Origin: an uncultured Acidobacteriota bacterium
GTDB lineage: Bacteria > Acidobacteriota > Terriglobia > Bryobacterales > Bryobacteraceae
Assembly: GCA_937952345.1 (NCBI GenBank)
Contig: CALFYN010001106.1
Span: forward strand, 1-13,645
DNA length: 13,645 nucleotides
Direction of reading: 5' to 3'
Shown here: positions 1 through 7,037 of the stretch, piece by piece
Layout of the letters: each line of letters starts with the position of its first letter
How positions within the stretch are numbered: position 1 is the first letter of the stretch
The notes under the pieces: generated by a model
What the model saw: only the letters and a program-made list of their open reading frames with translations
Database searches by the model: none
What the model was told of the DNA's origin: nothing
Made by a program: the position numbers and the translations under genes

Positions 1-1113
1 ATACAGAGCGTTCACATCGCTGAGCGATTCATCGATCACCACCGGCTTCAGTTTCGCCGCTTCGTGCATGACGTTGTGTTTGTTCTTTTCCAAGTCGCGG
101 CCCGTGGGCTGTTCAATGTATTGAATCCGCTCGTAACCCTCCGGAGCCTTCTCCTTCACCGTCCGCAGCAACCCGATCAGATAATCCACGTTCGGACATT
201 TTTCATTGAAATCGAGCGAATACACCCACGAGGAAACACCGCGCTTTTTCTGCGACTCGGCAGTGGTATTCTCCACGCGGAAGATGCGCTCGGTGTCCCA
301 TTTGATATCGTCGCCATTGAGTTTGATCTTGATGTTCGTCAGCCCGTTATAGGCAATCCACTCCGGCAGCGTTTCGGGCAGCCCGTCATTGACTCGCTGC
401 TTGATATCGGCTTCCACGATAGGATCCACCGCGCCCACCAGGTGATACATGGGCATGCGCGGCTTGGGCTCTTTCTGTACGTACTGCTCGAGGTATTCGC
501 CTTTGAACTTCGGCCCGAGGTAGTGCGACAGATCCTTGGTCATGAAATCGGGGCCATAGGTCTTGTAGCAGCTCACGCCGTACAGCTTGCCGAAGGCATC
601 GTGCACGGCGGCGTCGAACGGGCTGGCCGTGACCAGCGTGCACAAATGGGGAATCGGCTCTTTGAGGTTCAACTGCTGATTCACTTCCAGGGCAGCTTTC
701 AGGAATACCGGCTCCCATGCCACGCCGTGATCCACCGGATGCCCGTACTCCTTGTAACCCTGAATGATCTTCTGCATGCGCGAGGCATGCTCCTTCATCG
801 CGTTGAGCGTCTCGTCGTAGGAGAGCGTCTTGGACGGGAAGCTCCAGACATTGCCGAGAGGCATGGAGCCAAAGCCCTTGGCCGTCTTGCCGGCGCGGTT
901 CTTCACCGTCACGTTGACGTTCAGCAACGTGACCTTGTCCACCACGGAGCCGCCGAACTTGATAGGCACGCGGTAGGTGAAGTCCTCATATCCGAAGTCG
1001 ACGCTTTCAATGGCGACGTCAGTCTCCTTACCGCCCTTGCCGCATCCGGTGATGTAGAACAGGGGCAACGCGGCGGCCGACCGCAGCAGGTCTCGACGAG
1101 TGATGGCTGGCAT
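1..1113 (-). CDS. Enolase-superfamily (mandelate racemase-like) lipoprotein, 3' end cut by window edge
   Basis: Reading from an ATG at 1113, 371 codons stay open to base 1. The N-terminus has twin arginines (RRDLLR, residues 6-11), a hydrophobic stretch and a lipobox (ITGC, Cys24), so a Tat-exported lipoprotein is likely. Residues 45-150 fit the capping domain of the mandelate racemase/muconate-lactonizing group. The barrel shows the family's catalytic set in order: a KxK pair (K262, K264), then metal ligands D301 (SLDFNE), E334 (IEQP) and D361-E362-S363 (VIDES). Family members abstract a proton alpha to a carboxylate using Mg2+. The substrate cannot be told from sequence, and the C-terminal end with possible further acid/base residues lies outside the window. 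Most relatives are cytoplasmic sugar-acid dehydratases or epimerases, so the export signal is notable. No Shine-Dalgarno precedes the ATG. It diverges from the TonB-family gene with 101 bases between. Confidence 0.86.
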   Translation of the reverse strand, partial: MPAITRRDLLRSAAALPLFYITGCGKGGKETDVAIESVDFGYEDFTYRVPIKFGGSVVDKVTLLNVNVTVKNRAGKTAKGFGSMPLGNVWSFPSKTLSYDETLNAMKEHASRMQKIIQGYKEYGHPVDHGVAWEPVFLKAALEVNQQLNLKEPIPHLCTLVTASPFDAAVHDAFGKLYGVSCYKTYGPDFMTKDLSHYLGPKFKGEYLEQYVQKEPKPRMPMYHLVGAVDPIVEADIKQRVNDGLPETLPEWIAYNGLTNIKIKLNGDDIKWDTERIFRVENTTAESQKKRGVSSWVYSLDFNEKCPNVDYLIGLLRTVKEKAPEGYERIQYIEQPTGRDLEKNKHNVMHEAAKLKPVVIDESLSDVNALY

Positions 1114-1121
1114 AGATTCGT

Positions 1122-1127
1122 ATTGTA
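1122..1127 (-). promoter_or_regulatory. Possible -10 element of a leaderless promoter for the enolase-family lipoprotein gene
   Basis: The minus strand reads TACAAT here, 8 bases before the ATG at 1113. A start site 6-8 bases downstream would fall at or just before the start codon. No convincing -35 lies at 16-18 bases, and no Shine-Dalgarno is present. The same hexamer and spacing recur before the gene at 5247. Confidence 0.35.
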
Positions 1128-1203
1128 TCGGCCTAGGGAACCGCATGGCGACCCACGGTGTCCAAATCAACAAGAGCGGCGCTGTTCGAATCGAAACGAC
1201 ATT

Positions 1204-1210
1204 TTGGAGG
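1204..1210 (+). promoter_or_regulatory. Ribosome binding site that fixes the TonB-family start
   Basis: TTGGAGG ends 4 bases before the ATG at 1215. This favours that start over the in-frame upstream ATG at 1158, which would put 19 polar and basic residues ahead of the protein. Confidence 0.7.
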
Positions 1211-1214
1211 ATAT

Positions 1215-1982
1215 ATGTTCGAGCAGTCGATTCTTGCCTCGCCACGCGGGGCCGCGCGCGGCGCATCGTTCGCTCTGTCTCTTGGGTCGCAGGTGCTGTT
1301 TGTCGGCACCGTGCTGATCCTTCCTTTGTTCTTCATCGAGGGGCCGTCGATGACCCGGCTAACGGCGTTGCTGGTGGCGCCCGCCCCGCCTCCGCCGCCT
1401 CCGCCCGGTGAATTCATCAAACTCGCCGCGGTGCCCAACGTGGTGCGCCGCATGTTCGACGGCTTCCGCCTCACCGCGCCCACACGGATCCCTGAGAAAG
1501 TCGCTGACATCGTCGAATCGGAACTCCCGCCGCTCGCCAATGCCGTCATCGGCAGCGGAGTGCCAGGCGGTATCGAAGGCGGCGTCCAAGGCGGACTGAT
1601 CTCCGATATCGCGCGGGCCGCGGCCCAGCAAGCACCGCCGCCCGCGGTAGAGAAGCCGGTCGTCCGTGAACAACCGGCCGCCCCTCAGCAGCCCACACGT
1701 ATCACCACCGGCGGCGACGTGCAGGCTGCCAAACTGGTGAAGCGCGTCATCCCGATCTATCCGCCGCTAGCCAAGCAGGCGAGGATTTCGGGCACGGTAA
1801 AACTGATGGGCATTATTTCCCGTGAAGGCCGGATTATCAATCTGCAAGTGATCTCCGGCCATCCGTTGCTGATCCCTTCCGCCGTCGAGGCCGTTCGCCA
1901 GTGGATCTATGAACCCACGCTGCTGAACCGACAACCGGTGGAAGTGGTGGCGCCCATCGATGTCCACTTCACCTTGAACTAA
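1215..1982 (+). CDS. TonB-family energy-transducing protein
   Basis: The 255-residue protein has the classic TonB layout. A short cytoplasmic N-terminus leads to one membrane helix (about residues 20-42). A periplasmic linker follows, with a seven-proline run (58-64), a glycine repeat (about 113-128, GG-hydrophobic-x-GG) and proline/alanine-rich stretches (139-160). A C-terminal TonB domain occupies 168-255, with the YPPLAKQARISGTV core and the RQWIYEPTLLN segment. TonB couples the inner-membrane proton gradient, via ExbB/ExbD, to outer-membrane receptors by binding their TonB box. ExbB/ExbD are not in this window. The Oar-like receptor at the right end is a possible client class, although acidobacterial genomes usually carry many of both. 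The stop TAA overlaps the stop of the convergent PEP-CTERM gene by 4 bases. Whether this is the main TonB or one of several paralogues is unclear. Confidence 0.88.
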   Translation: MFEQSILASPRGAARGASFALSLGSQVLFVGTVLILPLFFIEGPSMTRLTALLVAPAPPPPPPPGEFIKLAAVPNVVRRMFDGFRLTAPTRIPEKVADIVESELPPLANAVIGSGVPGGIEGGVQGGLISDIARAAAQQAPPPAVEKPVVREQPAAPQQPTRITTGGDVQAAKLVKRVIPIYPPLAKQARISGTVKLMGIISREGRIINLQVISGHPLLIPSAVEAVRQWIYEPTLLNRQPVEVVAPIDVHFTLN

Positions 1983-2584
1983 CGCCGGCGCAAGAGCAGC
2001 GCCAGCGCCGCCAGCCCGCTCACCAAAGGCAGGGAAGGCTCCGGCACGGGCGCATCGCCGTCCACGGTTACCGAAACCGGCGCGGACATGGACAAGCCCA
2101 CTTCCAGCGTGTCGGTGCCGGGATCGAACGACGCGCTGTTCGGACTCACGCGGTAGGCGTCGTAGTAGACCACGATCTGCCCTGTCACCTGATCGCCGGG
2201 AGACTGAAAGGCGTTGATCAGATACTCGCCCAACCCGGTTTGCAGCGTGGCGTGAAACGTCTGGCTCCAGGGATTCACTTCCCCTGTACCGCTGTCCGGC
2301 CCAACCACGACGGCGCTATTCTGCGGCAACGTGAGATACGCCGTGAACACACCCACGGGGAACAAGCCTGGGTCCGGAATGAACTCCACATAGCTGATCA
2401 ACAGCCAGGGTGTGATGGTCGCCGCGCCGTCTTGTACCGGCGTGCTTTCGATGGTGAAGTCCCACCCCACCAGATCCCCGGGCGCACCAATGAGCGCGCC
2501 CCCGTTGGGGATGGTCAGCGTGGCCGCGGGTGCGGTGGTTAGCATCGCACCCGCCAGAAGAAGCATTGCATAAATATTCTTCAT
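1979..2584 (-). CDS. PEP-CTERM sorting-domain protein
   Basis: This 201-residue exported protein starts with a Sec signal peptide (basic start, hydrophobic core to about residue 16, likely cleavage near the APA at 19-21). The middle is beta-rich and has no recognised catalytic motif. The C-terminus is a textbook PEP-CTERM tail: VPEPS, a hydrophobic helix rich in Leu and Ala, then RRR. In known systems exosortase (EpsH/XrtA-type) recognises this tail and processes the protein for the cell surface or exopolysaccharide. No exosortase is in the window. AGAGGAG (2592-2598) lies 7 bases before the ATG and next to the TAA of the upstream propeller gene, so the two are probably co-transcribed. Only the sorting signal is assignable; the function of the mature domain is unknown. 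Confidence 0.85.
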   Translation of the reverse strand: MKNIYAMLLLAGAMLTTAPAATLTIPNGGALIGAPGDLVGWDFTIESTPVQDGAATITPWLLISYVEFIPDPGLFPVGVFTAYLTLPQNSAVVVGPDSGTGEVNPWSQTFHATLQTGLGEYLINAFQSPGDQVTGQIVVYYDAYRVSPNSASFDPGTDTLEVGLSMSAPVSVTVDGDAPVPEPSLPLVSGLAALALLLRRR

Positions 2585-2599
2585 GAATTTGCTCCTCTT

Positions 2600-5101
2600 T
2601 TACTGGAATTGATTCACCAGCGAAATGACGCCGCCCGAAGCGCCGCCATTCGACATGTAGCCGAGACTGACAGTGAAGCGCGCATTCGCCGGACAGCCGC
2701 TGAAATCGAGCGTCACCGGAACCGCTGCTCCACTGCCCGGCGATTGCGTCCCTAGCGATGCCGGCAGCACAGCGGGAGAAAGCCGCACCGGAGGAGCCGT
2801 GCACGCTGTCCCGAACGTCTGCGCAAACATCAGTAGAAACAACTGCGCGTTGTATGCAATACCAGGACCGTTGTTCGTAAGCGCGATGTTCCATTGCCGT
2901 GCATTCGACGGTCCCGATTTTCCCGTAACAATCCCGCTCAGCACCGCGGGTGGAGTGGTGGTGAAATTGCCCGTTATCGCCTTCGGTTCGTTCATCACGA
3001 TGACCCGCGGCGTCACCACACCCGTCAATCCACCCGTGAAGCCGGTGAAGACAAATCCGGCGTTGGGAATGGCTGCCACTCCCGCGGTGGAACCCGCCGT
3101 GTACCATCCGGCGCCACTCACTGTGCCGCCCGAAGACGGGATCGCTTGCGTCGTCAGTTGATGTTCTGTGACGAAATTCCCCGTGAACGTGGAAGCAGGC
3201 TGGCCCAAATCGGAAGGAAACACAAAATTGCGCGCATTCCCGTTGAATGTGTCCCCCCATGCCTGAAAGCTGTGACGCGTGCCGTTGCCGGAGTCCACCG
3301 GCGTGTCCCACTGCACGGTGCAACTGGTGAAGAACCCCTCGTAAGGTGCGCTGCGTTGTCCATTGGCAGGGCAACCACTGCCGGTCATCGAGAACGTGCG
3401 GCCCGCCGGGTTCGAGTTCAGCCTCACGTTGTGCATCCGGAAGCTGTACGTTTCTCCTTTGTTGCTATTCCCCGTCGGAGCGCCCACCAACGCATAGCTG
3501 CCGCCGATGGCTACGCTTGTTCCAAACCCCGCCACGCTGGTTAGGGGAATTGACAGTTGCAGCCGCCGCTCCACCCAACCGGTGCCCACTCGCGAGAACA
3601 GGTAAGCCGCCCCGATGCCTCCGTTCATTCCAGGAGCGCCAATCACTGTATGATCACCGCGGATTCCCACAGCAGCACCGAACTGGCTCCCGCCCAACCC
3701 ATCCGAAGCGGTCAACTTCGTCTGGTGCGTCCAAGTCCCTCCGCTCGAGGTGAACACATATGCGGCCCCGGTCGGCGAACTCAGCGGAGCCCCCACCAGC
3801 AGCGTGTTTCCATGCAACGCCACCGCCGTACCAAAGGAGATTTTAGAATTGTTGTCCGTCAACTGGTCCGGGGAAAAGATCCGCTGCTGCAGCGCCCACA
3901 GCGTTCCCGTGCGGACCCATACCTCGGCCACGCCTCTGTATGGAAGCCCGTTGTCGAAATACAGAGCACCGCCACACACCGCGGTATCACCCGCAATCGA
4001 CACCGACATGCCGAAGTTGGCTACCGAAGTGTCGGCCGGAGGCGGCGTGAGTTTGCCTTGTTGCGTCCAGACACCCCCTGACCGTACAAATGCGTAGGCA
4101 GCCTTCTTCGCCCTGGCACCCACAATCACCGTATCGCCGTCAATCGCCACGGACCAACCAAATTCATCTCCAACGGCACGATCGGAGGCCACCAGCCTCG
4201 CCTGCTGCGTCCACGTTGTGCCGGTTCGTACCCAAACATAAGCAGCGCCAGGATAAGTGGGGGATTCTTCGTAGGGACTGCCGATGACCACCGTGTCCCC
4301 TGAGATCGCCACGCTCGAACCGTAATGCAAATAGCCGGCCACCACATCCTGCAGCACCCATCCACTGCCCTGACGAACATAGATGTACACAGTACCGATT
4401 TCATTCTGGATCGTTGGCGCACCCACCACCGCGGTGTCGCCGCTCACCGCCACGGCGTAGCCAACCTTGTCTCCAGCCTGAGCTGACCCGACCCGCATCG
4501 GAGGTTCTTCGAAAATCGGGTCCACCGTCACCGGATACTGCGCCGCCGCATCATCCACCACCAGCCGGATGCGATCCCCATCCACTTCCGCGCGGCTCGG
4601 CAACATGCGCCCCGCCGCATCCCAACTGGCCAATCCGCCATATCGCAATTCTTCGCCTGTCTTCGTCCGCAACACAACCCCCGAGCCCTCGGCTACAGGC
4701 TGGTAATCGCCGCTCACTCTCAAGTCAATCCGCAAAGGACCCGTGGAAAGCCGCCGCGCCACTGTGAACCCGTGCTCAATGCCCGCCGTGTCGTTGACGA
4801 ACCACTCCATAACATCGCCATGCGGGATGTCGATGCGGTTGCCGGCAACACGCGGCGGCGCAGACAAAGAATGGCCTTCCAGCCGCATCGAAAAACGGCC
4901 GCCCCGGTGCGTGAAGTCGGTATGCGATCCATGGAACCGCGCCCCCATTCGCTGGCGCGGATTATTCGCAGCGAAGAAATCGCCGCGCTGTTCTATCTGG
5001 TGCATTGTCCGGCTGATGGCGGTCTCCAAAGCGGCGGGAACCGGTTCCGCCGCAAATAGCCCCATCTGCCACAGACACACGAGTGCTGTACGAACGAACA
5101 T
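2600..5101 (-). CDS. Exported FG-GAP seven-repeat beta-propeller protein with InlB-type repeat
   Basis: The 833-residue protein begins with a signal peptide (about residues 1-18). Residues 20-196 form an N-terminal domain ending in YPVTVDP, often seen ahead of surface repeats in acidobacteria. Seven FG-GAP units follow, with cores at about 214, 260, 314, 363, 422, 474 and 526. Each resembles FGxSVAIxGDTxVVGAP, with GxAYVF/W and W-x-Q strands between. Seven units predict a closed integrin-alpha-like propeller. Cysteine-containing residues 560-645 lead to a divergent InlB B-repeat-like domain (about 646-716), and a C-terminal beta domain (about 718-833) with two cysteines ends the chain. Adhesion or matrix binding is inferred from architecture only; no enzyme motif is visible. 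TTTAGGAGA (5106-5114) is its ribosome site. The PEP-CTERM gene follows after 15 bases in the same operon. The propeller protein itself has no PEP-CTERM or other anchor. Confidence 0.86.
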   Translation of the reverse strand: MFVRTALVCLWQMGLFAAEPVPAALETAISRTMHQIEQRGDFFAANNPRQRMGARFHGSHTDFTHRGGRFSMRLEGHSLSAPPRVAGNRIDIPHGDVMEWFVNDTAGIEHGFTVARRLSTGPLRIDLRVSGDYQPVAEGSGVVLRTKTGEELRYGGLASWDAAGRMLPSRAEVDGDRIRLVVDDAAAQYPVTVDPIFEEPPMRVGSAQAGDKVGYAVAVSGDTAVVGAPTIQNEIGTVYIYVRQGSGWVLQDVVAGYLHYGSSVAISGDTVVIGSPYEESPTYPGAAYVWVRTGTTWTQQARLVASDRAVGDEFGWSVAIDGDTVIVGARAKKAAYAFVRSGGVWTQQGKLTPPPADTSVANFGMSVSIAGDTAVCGGALYFDNGLPYRGVAEVWVRTGTLWALQQRIFSPDQLTDNNSKISFGTAVALHGNTLLVGAPLSSPTGAAYVFTSSGGTWTHQTKLTASDGLGGSQFGAAVGIRGDHTVIGAPGMNGGIGAAYLFSRVGTGWVERRLQLSIPLTSVAGFGTSVAIGGSYALVGAPTGNSNKGETYSFRMHNVRLNSNPAGRTFSMTGSGCPANGQRSAPYEGFFTSCTVQWDTPVDSGNGTRHSFQAWGDTFNGNARNFVFPSDLGQPASTFTGNFVTEHQLTTQAIPSSGGTVSGAGWYTAGSTAGVAAIPNAGFVFTGFTGGLTGVVTPRVIVMNEPKAITGNFTTTPPAVLSGIVTGKSGPSNARQWNIALTNNGPGIAYNAQLFLLMFAQTFGTACTAPPVRLSPAVLPASLGTQSPGSGAAVPVTLDFSGCPANARFTVSLGYMSNGGASGGVISLVNQFQ

Positions 5102-5114
5102 AGAATCTCCTAAA

Positions 5115-5132
5115 GCTGGTTTTGCTGGTTTT
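5115..5132. repeat. Two tandem 9-bp units in the propeller-gene leader
   Basis: GCTGGTTTT occurs twice head to tail with no mismatch. It lies just upstream of the Shine-Dalgarno of the minus-strand propeller gene, so the leader reads AAAACCAGC twice. It could be a slippage product or a binding site; nothing in the sequence decides between them. Confidence 0.6.
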
Positions 5133-5203
5133 TCTGAGGTGGCAACAACAACGATCAGATTGCTCTACTCTACGGTTCGCGCCAGGATAAAGGGGAGTGA
5201 AAA

Positions 5204-5218
5204 GGGGTGAATAACCCC
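5204..5218. promoter_or_regulatory. Small inverted repeat in the divergent promoter region
   Basis: GGGGT-GAATA-ACCCC forms a perfect 5-5-5 inverted repeat in the 145-base gap between the propeller operon and the TolB/TPR gene. It covers the expected -35 zone of the latter. The left arm is also part of a near-repeat (AAGGGGAGTGAA, then AAGGGGTGAA, 5190-5211). An operator role is only a suggestion, because arms this short arise by chance. Confidence 0.25.
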
Positions 5219-5232
5219 CACCTCGATCCTGC

Positions 5233-5238
5233 TACAAT
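5233..5238 (+). promoter_or_regulatory. Possible -10 element of a leaderless promoter for the TolB/TPR gene
   Basis: TACAAT ends 8 bases before the GTG start at 5247. No Shine-Dalgarno lies between, and the gap from -10 to start codon fits a transcript beginning at or next to the GTG. No good -35 is visible. The arrangement matches the one at 1122-1127. Confidence 0.4.
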
Positions 5239-5246
5239 GTGCATCC

Positions 5247-7037
5247 GTGCGCTCTTTCGATACGCAACTACCGAGTGCAGATGACATCCGCCTAAGCCTT
5301 CGCCTGATTCTCGACAGCCCCACCTTTCGCAACTCCGCCCGCCTCTCCCGATTCCTCCGCTTCATCGTGGAACAGACCCTCGACAATCCGCGGCAAGGGC
5401 TGAAAGAAAGCGTGGTCGGATTCCAGGTCTTTGACCGGCCGCCCGATTACGATCCCAAGCTGGATTCCATCGTGCGCGTGCAAGCTCGCCAGTTGCGGGC
5501 GAAACTGCAGGAATACTATTCAGGCCAGGGCGTGCAGGATCAAATCCGCTTCGAACTGCCCAAGGGCGCCTACACGCCGGTCATTCGCATCGTAGCCCCA
5601 ACAACAACACCCGCCACGGCGGCGTCTCCGGAGGCATGGAATCCGATCGCCGACCTTGCCGTACTCCCCTTCGCGAACATGAGTTCCGACCCGGAGAATG
5701 ACCACCTGAGCGACGGCATCTCCGAAGAAATTCTCACCGCGTTAGCACAGGTCCGCGGCCTGCGCCTCATTGCCCGCACCTCTTCCTTTCAATTCAAAGG
5801 GCGCAACCAGGATGTCAGAGACATCGCCCGTCAGCTCGGCGCGCGAAATATCCTGGAAGGCAGCCTGCGCCGATTGGGCAGCCATCTGCGGATCACCGCG
5901 CAGTTGATCACCGGCATGGATGGCACGCACCTCTGGGCCGAAGCCTTCGATGCGATGCTCACCGAGCCGGCACAGTTGTTCGCCATTCAGGAAAACATCG
6001 CCCGTGAGATCAGTCAGCGTCTTGGCAAAGTGGCCATGCCGGCGGCCCCGGCGGAAACAGCCGGCCTCCCCTCCCGCGTATCGTCCTACGAAATGCATCT
6101 TCGCGCGCGCCACTGGCTGCGCGAACTAAAGCCCGACATGGTGTTCAAAGCCATCGCGCTGCTCGAACAGGTGATCGTTGACGACCCCAATTACGCGGCT
6201 GCGTACGCGACACTCGGAGCTTGTTATGGCCACCTCGGCCTCTTTGGCGGCCCCGCCGGCCTGGGCGCCGCGGCGAAGGTCAAATATTACGCGACGGAAG
6301 CGATCCGCCGTGACCCGCGCCTCGCCGACGGCCACATCCTGCTCGGCAACGCCGCCTCCGCCCTCGAACTCGATCTCGCCTCTGCCCGCACCCACTACGA
6401 ACGCGCACTCGAACTCGATCCGCAAAACGCCTATGCTCGGCAATGCAGGGCCATGTGGCTCCTGGGCCCAACCGGCGAAACCGAGCAGGCCGTCAGCGAA
6501 ATCGAAGACCTGTTGCAATTGGATCCTCTATCACCCGAGTTGCGGCATACCTACCTGTCCGTGCTTACCTTCGCTCGCCGCTTTGGCAAAGTCATCGAGC
6601 AGGCCTCGCTCCTCATCCAGTGGATGCCGCAATCCTTCGCCGCCTATTTCCAACGCTCGTTGGCCTATGAAGCACTCGGAGATACCGAACGCGCTCTGGC
6701 CGACACAAAGGCGGAAGCCAAATGTCTGCCAGGCATGCTCATCGAAGAACACGTCAGCGCTCTCGAACTCCACGGTGCCGGCCGCCACAGCGAGGCCATC
6801 GCCATCGCAAAACAAATGGAGCAGGATCCCCGCGCACGATTTCTGCCCACCGTGCTCGCGGATTTGTGGCGCAAGCTCGGCGATCCAGAGCGCGCCATCA
6901 CTTGGCTCGAAAAAGCCTACGAATGGCGCACCTTCCGTGTCCTCTGGCTCGGCGTCGATGCCACCTACGATTCACTGCGCGGGATGGAACGCTTCGAAGC
7001 CCTACGCCGCAAAGTACTCGGCGACTCTTCCCTCTAA
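5247..7037 (+). CDS. Cytoplasmic TolB-like domain/TPR protein with conserved N-terminal domain
   Basis: This 596-residue protein has no signal peptide or membrane helix. Residues 12-112 form a module (SPTFRNSARLSRFLRFIVE, LKE..GFQVFDR, DSIVRVQARQLRAKLQEYY, ELPKGAYTP) that I recognise from acidobacterial and rhizobial proteins often annotated as adenylate-cyclase-like or TPR regulators. It may be a DNA- or protein-binding domain. Residues 135-262 match the TolB N-terminal-like domain (DLAVLPFANMSSDPENDHLSDGISEEI, GARNILEGSLRR, LWAEAFD). About five to seven TPR-like helical pairs follow (280-590, for example DPNYAAAYATLGACY and ERALELDPQN). No cyclase or kinase domain is present, so a scaffold or sensor role is likely but unproven. 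The start is the GTG at 5247; the nearby ATG at 5237 is in another frame. It diverges from the propeller operon, making it a candidate regulator of it, and ends convergently on the exonuclease gene. Confidence 0.8.
   Translation: MRSFDTQLPSADDIRLSLRLILDSPTFRNSARLSRFLRFIVEQTLDNPRQGLKESVVGFQVFDRPPDYDPKLDSIVRVQARQLRAKLQEYYSGQGVQDQIRFELPKGAYTPVIRIVAPTTTPATAASPEAWNPIADLAVLPFANMSSDPENDHLSDGISEEILTALAQVRGLRLIARTSSFQFKGRNQDVRDIARQLGARNILEGSLRRLGSHLRITAQLITGMDGTHLWAEAFDAMLTEPAQLFAIQENIAREISQRLGKVAMPAAPAETAGLPSRVSSYEMHLRARHWLRELKPDMVFKAIALLEQVIVDDPNYAAAYATLGACYGHLGLFGGPAGLGAAAKVKYYATEAIRRDPRLADGHILLGNAASALELDLASARTHYERALELDPQNAYARQCRAMWLLGPTGETEQAVSEIEDLLQLDPLSPELRHTYLSVLTFARRFGKVIEQASLLIQWMPQSFAAYFQRSLAYEALGDTERALADTKAEAKCLPGMLIEEHVSALELHGAGRHSEAIAIAKQMEQDPRARFLPTVLADLWRKLGDPERAITWLEKAYEWRTFRVLWLGVDATYDSLRGMERFEALRRKVLGDSSL

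Noticed and set aside
1185..1195. TTCGA-A-TCGAA palindrome upstream of the TonB-family gene
   Set aside because: Arms of five bases occur often by chance and no promoter element or neighbouring regulator supports an operator here.
64..1317. A 417-codon plus-strand frame opposite the enolase-family gene
   Set aside because: The minus strand has signal peptide, catalytic and metal-binding motifs of a real enzyme. The plus frame has no recognisable domain and overlaps the TonB-family gene.
1384..1406. Run of CCG/CCT codons resembling a microsatellite
   Set aside because: It encodes the seven-proline part of the TonB periplasmic linker, which is normal for the family.
2316..3374. A 352-codon minus-strand frame overlapping the propeller and PEP-CTERM genes
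   Set aside because: It is a shifted frame across two genes with clear signal peptides, repeats and ribosome sites, and its composition is His/Arg/Cys-rich without a domain.
5247..7037. An adenylate cyclase, as proteins with this domain order are often named
   Set aside because: No class III cyclase catalytic domain is present; only the N-terminal module, the TolB-like domain and TPRs are seen.
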